From Litorivicinus sp965656605 (lineage in GTDB: Bacteria; Pseudomonadota; Gammaproteobacteria; Pseudomonadales; Litorivicinaceae), in contig CBFHLC010000032.1 of the NCBI GenBank assembly GCA_965656605.1, positions 1-24,440 on the forward strand: a stretch of 24,440 nt of DNA, in the 5' to 3' direction. Both the position numbers and the translations under genes were made by a program. Shown in pieces: positions 7,043 through 13,725 of this stretch. The notes beneath the pieces are model-generated. The model saw nothing but the letters and a program-made list of their open reading frames with translations. It made no database searches and was not told where the DNA came from. How positions within the stretch are numbered: position 1 is the stretch's first letter; every line of letters starts with the position of its first letter.

Positions 7043-7737
7043 GGCGCGGCGGTTGCGATCGCCAAGCTGACCTGTAAATCAGCCAGACCCTCGCAGCGGG
7101 CCGTCAGCTGATCACCCGGCTGCAGGTCCGATACGCCGGCGGGCGTTCCAGTAAAGATTAAGTCCCCAGCGTGTAGGGTTTGCAAGGTCGAGAGGAATTG
7201 AATCAGCGCCGTGACGTTATGAATCATTTGATCCAGATTGCCAGACTGGCGCGTCTCGCCGTTCACATCCAACTCAATCAAGCCGGCGTTTAGCTCGCCG
7301 GTCTGCTCTATCAAGTGCAGCGGCCCACAGGGCGCGGCGAAGTCGAATACCTTACCGATCTCCCACGGGCGGCCCTGCTCACGATTGGCGATCTGCAAAT
7401 CACGACGGGTTAAATCCAAGCCCAAGGCGTAGCCTGCGATCGCCTCGCGGGCTTGTTGCTGGGTCAGTCCAGCACCGCCAGAACGCAACGCCACCACCAG
7501 TTCGACCTCGTGTTGTAGCTTTTGCGTGCCCGATGGAAACGGGATCGTGCTGGCATGGGTCACGGCTTCGGCCGGCTTGCAGAAGTAAAAAGGGGCCTCG
7601 GGCGTGGCTTCAAAGCCCATCTCGGCGGCATGGTCCGCGTAATTGCGACCGATGCAGTAGACCTGACGGATGGGAAACAAGCGCTCGTCATCGACAATGT
7701 TTAATGCAGGCCGGGCGGCCGGTTCAAATAGGTACAT
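7039..7737 (-). CDS. Fumarylacetoacetate hydrolase (FAH) family protein
   Basis: Small FAH-superfamily enzyme of 232 residues. The family covers fumarylpyruvate and acylpyruvate hydrolases, 2-oxohepta-3-ene-dioate decarboxylases/isomerases and oxaloacetate decarboxylases. Visible family features are 'YCIGRNYADHAAEMG' (27-41), 'PFYFCKPAEAV' with Lys54, the metal ligands Glu77 and Glu79 in HEVEL plus Asp108 in GLDLTRRDLQ, Lys129 in 'WEIGKVFD', and the C-terminal 'LIFTGTPAGVSDLQPGD'. The ATG follows the stop of the flavin reductase gene by 2 bp and has a GAGGG about 7 bases upstream, so the two genes form an operon. That pairing hints at breakdown of an aromatic or dicarboxylic acid, but the substrate cannot be read from sequence. 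Confidence 0.88.
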   Translation of the reverse strand: MYLFEPAARPALNIVDDERLFPIRQVYCIGRNYADHAAEMGFEATPEAPFYFCKPAEAVTHASTIPFPSGTQKLQHEVELVVALRSGGAGLTQQQAREAIAGYALGLDLTRRDLQIANREQGRPWEIGKVFDFAAPCGPLHLIEQTGELNAGLIELDVNGETRQSGNLDQMIHNVTALIQFLSTLQTLHAGDLIFTGTPAGVSDLQPGDQLTARCEGLADLQVSLAIATAAP

Positions 7738-7739
7738 CG

Positions 7740-8708
7740 TTATCCCTCTGCAGGCGTAAATGGATCGGCATGCCAGTTGTCTGGCTGCAGCCCCATCACG
7801 GCTACTTTTTGCTCAATATCTGACACCATCTGCGGATGTCCCGCGCAGAATACGGTCCAGCCCATTAGGCTGGGGATGCAATCCTGCAAAATATCCGTGA
7901 CTCGCTGGTGCGTCTGCTCTCGACTAAACACCATCCTCAGTTCGCTGTCATCTATGCCGTCCAACAAGGCGCGGATGGTTTTCTCGTCATACACGTCCTC
8001 TTGCCCGCGGTTACCCCACAGCACCCGAACAGGACCGGGATGCTGAATCTGCTGCAAGCGCGCGAGGACCGCCTTCATCGGGGCCATGCCAGTACCCGTG
8101 GCAATCAGACAGATCGGACGGTTTAAATCCTTGGCGTAGGCGTTACCCATCGGGCCGGTCAACTCAATCGGATCACCCCGCTTGGCGTGCCCATACAAGG
8201 GCTCGCCGGCCTTGCCGCCGGGCACGGCGCGAATATGAAATTCGACCACCGGCTGGCCGCCCGGGCTGGCAAAGGAATAAGGCCGGGCTGGACCGTAGGG
8301 CGTCTTTAATAACCCGTACTGGCCCGGCTCAAAATCCAAGATTGAATCCAGCTTGATTCGCAGTTTGATCAAATCCGCAGTCGGCCGCTCTGCCCGGGTT
8401 ATCACGCCATTTAGGGTGACGGGATCGGACTGGCTGCGCTGGGGTGACTGCAAGACCAAGTCGCTGAGCGGCTTGCACTGACAGGTCAGGATCTCGCCTC
8501 GCGCCCGTTGCTGGGGGCTTAGGATTGAGTCCTCGGGCTGTTTAACCTGCCCTTCGCTAAGGATATAACGGCAGGATCCGCAGTTACCTGCCCCACAACC
8601 GTAGGTGACCGGCTCGCCAGCACTGAGTAAAGAGCGCAACACGGTATCGACCGAGTCGCCGGTGATGGCATCACGGCCATCGACTGAAATTGAGAAGTGT
8701 TTAAGCAT
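7740..8708 (-). CDS. 2Fe-2S ferredoxin/FAD/NAD(P)H oxidoreductase
   Basis: Electron-transfer flavoprotein of 322 residues that would pass electrons from NAD(P)H through FAD to a plant-type 2Fe-2S centre and on to a partner oxygenase or dehydratase. The N-terminal ferredoxin domain has Cys38, Cys43, Cys46 and Cys76 (YGCGAGNCGSC ... LTC). The FAD-binding motif RPYSFAS lies at 142-148, and the NAD-binding domain has GTGMAP at 205-210 and CAGHPQMV near 288. The layout matches CDP-6-deoxy-glucoseen reductase-like and phenol hydroxylase reductase-like proteins. The start MLKHFSI at 8708 was chosen because earlier in-frame starts extend into the queD promoter region and add unrelated residues. The FAH-family gene follows after 2 bp. 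No oxygenase component is in the window. Confidence 0.88.
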   Translation of the reverse strand: MLKHFSISVDGRDAITGDSVDTVLRSLLSAGEPVTYGCGAGNCGSCRYILSEGQVKQPEDSILSPQQRARGEILTCQCKPLSDLVLQSPQRSQSDPVTLNGVITRAERPTADLIKLRIKLDSILDFEPGQYGLLKTPYGPARPYSFASPGGQPVVEFHIRAVPGGKAGEPLYGHAKRGDPIELTGPMGNAYAKDLNRPICLIATGTGMAPMKAVLARLQQIQHPGPVRVLWGNRGQEDVYDEKTIRALLDGIDDSELRMVFSREQTHQRVTDILQDCIPSLMGWTVFCAGHPQMVSDIEQKVAVMGLQPDNWHADPFTPAEG

Positions 8709-8754
8709 GCTGTGATCATGGTGTTTTGTCGTGCAAAGGCAAGCGCGCAATGCG

Positions 8755-8760
8755 TATACT
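8755..8760 (+). promoter_or_regulatory. Possible -10 element of queD, candidate leaderless start
   Basis: TATACT is a near-consensus -10 hexamer ending 7 bases before the queD ATG, so a start site near position 8767-8768 would leave almost no leader. No Shine-Dalgarno precedes the ATG. The -35 region (TGCAAA at 8732-8737, 17-bp spacer) matches poorly. Confidence 0.4.
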
Positions 8761-8767
8761 CGCCGCC

Positions 8768-9205
8768 ATGAGTGTATTTGTGACCCGAAAAGTCTTTGCT
8801 GATTTCCCCTGCGCGCACCGTCAATGGCGACATGCTGGCCATTGCAAATTTATCCATGGCTACAGCCGCAGCTTTATTTTGGAGTTCGGATGCGAGTCAC
8901 TCTCGCCCGAAGGATTCGGCGTAGATTTCGGCGGATTCAAAGACATCAAAGACTGGTTTGCCGACCAGTTCGATCACACCTGCCTGATCAACGCGGACGA
9001 TCCTGAGCTGCCCCGCTTTCAGGAAATGCACGAGTTAGAGATCATCAAACTGCGCGTGTTGCCCAATGTCAGCATGGAGAACACCGCCAAGTTTGTGTTC
9101 GATCACGTCTCGCCGTGGATCCGCCAGCAGACCGAGGGTCGAGCTTGGTTGATCAGCGTCGAGGTCAAAGAGAACGAGAAGAACTCGGGTATCTATCGCC
9201 CCTGA
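8768..9205 (+). CDS. queD: QueD/6-carboxytetrahydropterin synthase family protein with a variant zinc motif
   Basis: Member of the 6-pyruvoyl-tetrahydropterin synthase fold. QueD makes 6-carboxytetrahydropterin for queuosine. The protein has 145 residues. Against E. coli QueD, His17 (CAH), catalytic Cys26, His30 (IHG), Asp69-His70 (FDH) and the C-terminal 'VKENEKNSGIYRP' are all present. The third zinc ligand, His33 in E. coli (HGH), is Tyr32 here (HGY). Extra histidines lie at 22 and 25 (RHAGHC). The ATG at 8768 starts the conserved domain; the upstream in-frame ATG at 8726 adds residues with no family match. The 3' end overlaps the MFS gene by 13 bp. No other queuosine gene is nearby, so the queuosine role is likely but not certain. 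Confidence 0.8.
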   Translation: MSVFVTRKVFADFPCAHRQWRHAGHCKFIHGYSRSFILEFGCESLSPEGFGVDFGGFKDIKDWFADQFDHTCLINADDPELPRFQEMHELEIIKLRVLPNVSMENTAKFVFDHVSPWIRQQTEGRAWLISVEVKENEKNSGIYRP

Positions 9206-10326
9206 AGTTTGAACAGGCAGGCAAAACCCACCACGCCGACCGCAATCAGTACCCAAATAGTCGGCACCCAGCCCGCCGCGTCATAGACATAGCCCGGCAG
9301 CCAAATTCCTAGCACTCCCCCGCCGTAGTAATGCGCGACATATAACCCATTGACCACTCCACGCAGCTCGCCCTCGGCCTGATTGACCTCGGCCACCGCC
9401 AGGGTGTGGAACAAAAACATGCTCAGACAGAACACCCACATCATGGCGAACATGCCCCAGACACCCACGGGTAACGAGCCCACCACACTGAGCACCATCA
9501 CGCCCATCGCGACCTTCAAGGTGCGATTGGCCCCGCCCATCCACTGCGCGATTCGACGGGCATTTAGGCTGGTGGCAATGCCACCCAAATAACCCAGATA
9601 CACAAAACCGATCAATGCAGGCCCAATGCTGGGATCAAGCTCGGCCAGACGCAGCGGCAGAAAATTCAGAAAGCCTGCAAATACCGCAAACAAGCAGGAC
9701 ACAGACAAAAAACGCCACAGGTTGCCCTCGATCGACCAGGCTCGTTTAACCCCGGCCCAGCTGGGGATCACGGCGTTCATCGGCTGGGCTGGCGCACGGC
9801 CCCAGGGAATCCAAGCCGCCACCATCAAGCAGACCGACAAGCCCCAGTAGACCGCGTGGTAGTCAAATAACTCAGCCACTGACCCGCTCACCAAACGGCC
9901 AGACAGTCCGCCGACAATGGTGGCCGAGACATAACGCGCCATGGTGTGTTTGAGCTGCTCCGGCGTCTGCCCTGCCGCCAGATAGGCCATCAGCGCGGTC
10001 AAAATCGCCGGCATGATCAGCCCTTGGATGCCGCGCAACACCAAAAACGGCGTGTAACTTTGAATCAGACCTAGCGCGATACAACTCAAACTGAGCGCCA
10101 CCAAGGCCCAGCGCAGTACCATCAAAGCCGGCAGACGGCGCAGGAACACCCCATAGGTCAGGGGCGCAATGCCCAGCGGAATCAGAGTAATCGACACGAG
10201 CAAACCCACCGCCACGGCGTCAACACCCAGTGTTTGCGTCAGGACCGGCGCCAAGGGTTGCGGCACGTACATGACAGAGAACACCAGCACGGTAATCAGC
10301 AGTAAAAGATTCGCAGGTTGCTTCAT
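9193..10326 (-). CDS. Major facilitator superfamily (MFS) transporter
   Basis: Inner-membrane secondary transporter of 377 residues with about 12 hydrophobic helices in two halves. Helices begin at 'LLLLITVLVFSVMYV' and end with 'VLIAVGVVGFACLF', with a hydrophilic central loop near residues 180-205. 'FLRRLPALMVLRW' between helices 2 and 3 is the usual position of the MFS loop motif. The substrate is not readable; the fold resembles the sugar-efflux or drug-efflux type. It is transcribed alone, diverging from the EamA gene across 76 bp and converging on queD. The ATG has only a weak purine stretch upstream. Confidence 0.88.
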   Translation of the reverse strand: MKQPANLLLLITVLVFSVMYVPQPLAPVLTQTLGVDAVAVGLLVSITLIPLGIAPLTYGVFLRRLPALMVLRWALVALSLSCIALGLIQSYTPFLVLRGIQGLIMPAILTALMAYLAAGQTPEQLKHTMARYVSATIVGGLSGRLVSGSVAELFDYHAVYWGLSVCLMVAAWIPWGRAPAQPMNAVIPSWAGVKRAWSIEGNLWRFLSVSCLFAVFAGFLNFLPLRLAELDPSIGPALIGFVYLGYLGGIATSLNARRIAQWMGGANRTLKVAMGVMVLSVVGSLPVGVWGMFAMMWVFCLSMFLFHTLAVAEVNQAEGELRGVVNGLYVAHYYGGGVLGIWLPGYVYDAAGWVPTIWVLIAVGVVGFACLFKLQGR

Positions 10327-10336
10327 TTATCTTGGC

Positions 10337-10364
10337 TTGAATGCGGGGGTGGCTAGTGTACGCT
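10337..10364 (+). promoter_or_regulatory. Weak sigma-70-like promoter candidate for the EamA gene
   Basis: TTGAAT (10337-10342) and TACGCT (10359-10364) are separated by 16 bp in the 76-bp divergent gap. The -10 match is only 3 of 6, so this is tentative. Confidence 0.25.
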
Positions 10365-10402
10365 CGCGGGCTTGATAAATCCGCACCTAAAACGGAGTCG
10401 AC

Positions 10403-11293
10403 ATGGCCTGGGGCGCACTGATTATTGCCATGCTGCTGTGGAGCAGCTCGTTTATTGCCGCCAAGTTTGCCCTGCAAAGCTTTTCGCCCGAACACGCGGT
10501 GGGGATTCGTCTGATTTTGGCCGCGGCGATCAGCCTGCCTTGGTTGTTAATCTGGGGCCGCCAGCATCTGCGCCAAATGCGAGCTGAGCATTGGAGGTGG
10601 CTGCTGTTGATGTCACTGTTCGAACCCTGTTTGTACTTTTTAGCCGAGATGAATGGCCTGCTTTACACCAGCGCCAGTGCTGCTGGCTTGGTGACCTCGA
10701 CCCTGCCTATTTGGATTGCGCTTGGCGCCTGGTATTGGTTGGGCGAGAGAGTCAGTCGCCCGGTCTGGGGCGGATTGGGCTTGGCACTAGGGGGCGGCGT
10801 GGTGATGACACTGATGGGACATTCATCCGAGGATGCTCCGAATCCGTTGTTGGGTAATTCGTTGATGCTGATCGCAACCCTAATGGCGACCGGCTACGTG
10901 CTAATCGCCAAGCGCCTGACGGATGATCTGAATTCGTGGTTAGTCACCATTTTGCAAATATGGGTCGGCGCGGTTTTCTTTCTGCCGTGGCTGCTGCTGT
11001 CCCCGCCTAACTTAGAGCAGGCCAGCACGGTTAGCTTACAAGCATTGGCGTGGTTGGGCCTGGTGGTCAGCATCGGCGCCTATGGGTTTTACAACTTAGG
11101 CATCAGCTTGGTGTCGGCGCAAATTGCCGGAGTCGCGATTAACTTGATTCCGCTGTTTACCATCGTGATGGCTTATGTGCTGTTGGGTGAGCGCTTGAGC
11201 GTGGCCGAAAGTTCGGGGGCAATGATGATCCTAGTCGGCATCATCATCGCGGTCTGGCCTAGTCGCCCAGCAGAAAACCCGAACGCCAGTTAA
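10403..11293 (+). CDS. EamA/DMT-family transporter
   Basis: Drug/metabolite transporter of 296 residues with about ten helices made of two EamA repeats (about residues 2-136 and 150-286). The first begins 'WGALIIAMLLWSSSFIAAKFAL', and the second ends 'IPLFTIVMAYVLLGERLS' plus 'GAMMILVGIIIAV', both typical of the family. The substrate is unknown; relatives export amino acids or other small metabolites. A CGGAG Shine-Dalgarno (10393-10397) lies 5 bases before the ATG. The 3' end overlaps the convergent deacylase gene by 35 bp. Confidence 0.9.
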   Translation: MAWGALIIAMLLWSSSFIAAKFALQSFSPEHAVGIRLILAAAISLPWLLIWGRQHLRQMRAEHWRWLLLMSLFEPCLYFLAEMNGLLYTSASAAGLVTSTLPIWIALGAWYWLGERVSRPVWGGLGLALGGGVVMTLMGHSSEDAPNPLLGNSLMLIATLMATGYVLIAKRLTDDLNSWLVTILQIWVGAVFFLPWLLLSPPNLEQASTVSLQALAWLGLVVSIGAYGFYNLGISLVSAQIAGVAINLIPLFTIVMAYVLLGERLSVAESSGAMMILVGIIIAVWPSRPAENPNAS

Positions 11294-12389
11294 GCCGCTC
11301 GGTGCCTGCGATCTTGACCAAGGTTTGGCCCGCCCGGGCATAGGGTCGGCTGACCCGAGTCATCACCACACCGCTGTTGCGGGCTAGCACCTTGACTGCA
11401 TCGGTTACACCGGTGGTTTGCCCCAAGGGCCAAATCTCGGCGATAGGGTCGCCCTGTTTGACTGACTGTCCTAGGCTGGCATGCCAGACAATCAGACCTG
11501 CAACCGGCGCCGGCAGCAGATCAACCGCCTCTAAATCGCAGGTTAGATGCGGGTAGGATTGGATTGCATCGCTCTGCCCCAGCGCGCCAATGTGCCCCAG
11601 GTAACGCACCAAACCCTCGGCATCCTGCGTGGCCAAATCCAGCGTCACGTCCCGCTGACCGCGAAGCTCAATGGTGCACCCGCGACAGCCAACACCGATC
11701 GGATGATGGGGAAAGCGCTCAGCCATGGCCGCCCATAATCCGGGTGCCGCCTCGTCAAAACTGGCCCCACCCGAATCATCCGCCAGCATGACCACATCAA
11801 TCTTTAGTGCGTCCGCCAATGGCTGCAGATCTTTTTGTGCGCGTTTTGAGGCGTACAGGTGCGGCATCGCCTCATCATCGCAATGCACATCCAATAAATA
11901 GTCCGCATCACAGGCCCAACGAAACAGCTGTGTTTTGTGCTCAGCATTTAAGCTGGTCGGCACGACCTGTTCGGCCAAGGCGGCGATGCTGCGACGAATC
12001 AGAGCGTCGTTGTCGGCTTGCGAGCCTGATAAATCGGCTTTGATGTGACGCGCCAAGGCCTCGACCAGCACAGGGTAGCCGCGGTTAAAATTCTCGCCTG
12101 AATCAGCCTCGTATCGGCCCTGATGGTGGCTTTGAACGAATTGCTGCAATCCGCCGGGATTCGCGATGGGTACCAGTCGAATCTCACCGGTGATCTGACT
12201 GGCGGCCTCCAGTGCATCCAAGCGCGTTCGAAGCACCTCGAGTGCGGCCATGGCAGGGTACTCGTCGGCGTGGATACCGGCTTGAAGATAAACCACCGGC
12301 GACCCACCTTGGTTATAGACCAGCTGGTTTAAAGTCAGTTGCTGACCTGGCGCGGTCAATTGCAATGGGTGCGAGACAATCGTGGGCAT
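11259..12389 (-). CDS. M14-like succinylglutamate desuccinylase/aspartoacylase-family zinc hydrolase
   Basis: Zinc-dependent deacylase or carboxypeptidase-like enzyme of 376 residues. Zinc ligands are His40 and Glu43 (GIHADEYP) and His169 (LLDVHCDD). Asn102-Arg103 (ENFNRGYP) is the substrate-carboxylate motif, and Glu241 (TIELRG) is the likely catalytic base. Residues about 292-362 form a lipoyl/biotinyl-like barrel ('APVAGLIV', 'GQSVKQGDPIAEI', 'GVVMTR'), a C-terminal extension known in some family members. The substrate is probably an N-acyl amino acid or similar amide, but that is not determinable here. An AAGG lies 7 bases before the ATG. The start region diverges from the RND adaptor gene across 79 bp. 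Confidence 0.87.
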   Translation of the reverse strand: MPTIVSHPLQLTAPGQQLTLNQLVYNQGGSPVVYLQAGIHADEYPAMAALEVLRTRLDALEAASQITGEIRLVPIANPGGLQQFVQSHHQGRYEADSGENFNRGYPVLVEALARHIKADLSGSQADNDALIRRSIAALAEQVVPTSLNAEHKTQLFRWACDADYLLDVHCDDEAMPHLYASKRAQKDLQPLADALKIDVVMLADDSGGASFDEAAPGLWAAMAERFPHHPIGVGCRGCTIELRGQRDVTLDLATQDAEGLVRYLGHIGALGQSDAIQSYPHLTCDLEAVDLLPAPVAGLIVWHASLGQSVKQGDPIAEIWPLGQTTGVTDAVKVLARNSGVVMTRVSRPYARAGQTLVKIAGTERLNWRSGFLLGD

Positions 12390-12458
12390 TGTGAAGCCTT
12401 GTTAAGAGTTACAGCGGTGAATGGGATGCGCTGATAGAGTGCCGTTTACCGCGACAAT

Positions 12459-12464
12459 AGGAAA
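12459..12464 (+). promoter_or_regulatory. Shine-Dalgarno AGGAAA fixing the start of the RND adaptor
   Basis: AGGAAA lies 4 bases before the ATG at 12469. It supports that start over the in-frame ATG at 12421, which has no ribosome binding site and would add 16 residues before the N-terminal hydrophobic helix. Confidence 0.65.
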
Positions 12465-12468
12465 GCCA

Positions 12469-13725
12469 ATGCGTTTTATTCCCCGGGCCCTAACCGGCGC
12501 TGCCATGATGCTGATTAGCGTCTCGTTAATTGGTGCGGGCGTGTGGCGCTTAACCACCGCCGCCCCCGAGGCAGGCCGTGGCGGTGCGCAGACAGCCTCC
12601 CTGCCCCAGGTCGAGCTGATTCAGCTGCAACCCATTCAGGCACAACCCCAACTTAGCCTACAAGGTCGCATCGAGGGGGCGCGCGAGACCCGTCTGTCCT
12701 TTGCGGTTAGCGGACGTCTGGATTCACTGTCTGATCAATTGAAGACCGGCTTGCGTGTCACCCAGGGCCAGCCGATTGCACAACTGGACATCCGCGAGTT
12801 CGAGCGGGCCCTGCGGACCCAGGAATTGAACCTATCTGGGGCCCAATCCAATCTTGAAGAGCTGATCGCCCGAGCTGAGGCCGCACAGATCGATGCCAAT
12901 CAAAGCCAGACGCAAGTGCGACTGCGTCAGGCGCAACTGGACCGATTGAAAGACTTGCAGCGCCAAAAATTGGCCTCGCAGTCCGAGATTGAAACTGCCG
13001 AATTGGCACTGAATACCGCCCAACAAAGCCTGTCATCAAAACGCATCGCGGTGATTAATGCACAAGCCGCCCAAGCCCGCGGCCAATTAGAGGTTGAGCG
13101 CCTGCAACTAGCGCTGGAGCAAGCCAAACAGGATTTGAGTGATACCGAACTGCGCGCTCCGTTTAGCGGGGTTCTAACCGAGGTATCGGTCAAACCCGGT
13201 GATCAGATCAGCGCCGGGCAAAGCCTGGCAGTGCTGACCGATTTATCGGCGCTGGAAGTCTCGTTCTCGACCCAAAATCCGCGAGTGATTCGCTTCTTGC
13301 AGCCCGATGCGCAGGCGCCCCTGCCGCTGGACACCCGAGTCGAGCTGTCGACCGGATCCTTGGTCTGGCAACAACAAGGCACCCTGTCCCGAGTCGCCAG
13401 CAACGGCGAGCTGGCCAGTGGTGGGCGGCAGCTATTTGCCACCTTGCAACCCAATCCACAAACCTTGCTGCGTCCTGGGGATTGGGTGCAGGTCACCGTG
13501 ACTGAGCCTGCTCGCGACGGCCTAGCGTGGGTGCCCAGCTCGGCGTTAACCGATGACGACCGAGTCTTTGTGGTCGAGGACGGCCGACTGCGCAGCCAGG
13601 CAATCGAGGTCATGCAGCGCACTAGCACCCAAGTTCTGATTGATATTCCTAAGGGTGGCCAAATTGTTGCCACCGTGGCCCCGCGTTTTGCCGATGGACT
13701 GCCCGTTGAAGTGAGCAACAACTGA
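12469..13725 (+). CDS. RND efflux periplasmic adaptor (membrane fusion protein)
   Basis: Periplasmic adaptor of a tripartite efflux pump, 418 residues. An N-terminal hydrophobic segment (about residues 6-26) anchors or exports it. A lipoyl half-motif follows ('SGRLDSLSDQLKTGLRVTQGQPIAQLD'-type region, about 80-110), then a Gln/Glu/Ala-rich alpha-hairpin (about 115-225) and the second lipoyl half ('LRAPFSGVLTEVSVKPGDQISAG', quoted in outline). Beta-barrel and membrane-proximal domains complete it. Its stop overlaps the start of the RND permease by 1 bp (TGATG), so the two are co-translated. No outer-membrane channel or local regulator gene accompanies them. Confidence 0.92.
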   Translation: MRFIPRALTGAAMMLISVSLIGAGVWRLTTAAPEAGRGGAQTASLPQVELIQLQPIQAQPQLSLQGRIEGARETRLSFAVSGRLDSLSDQLKTGLRVTQGQPIAQLDIREFERALRTQELNLSGAQSNLEELIARAEAAQIDANQSQTQVRLRQAQLDRLKDLQRQKLASQSEIETAELALNTAQQSLSSKRIAVINAQAAQARGQLEVERLQLALEQAKQDLSDTELRAPFSGVLTEVSVKPGDQISAGQSLAVLTDLSALEVSFSTQNPRVIRFLQPDAQAPLPLDTRVELSTGSLVWQQQGTLSRVASNGELASGGRQLFATLQPNPQTLLRPGDWVQVTVTEPARDGLAWVPSSALTDDDRVFVVEDGRLRSQAIEVMQRTSTQVLIDIPKGGQIVATVAPRFADGLPVEVSNN

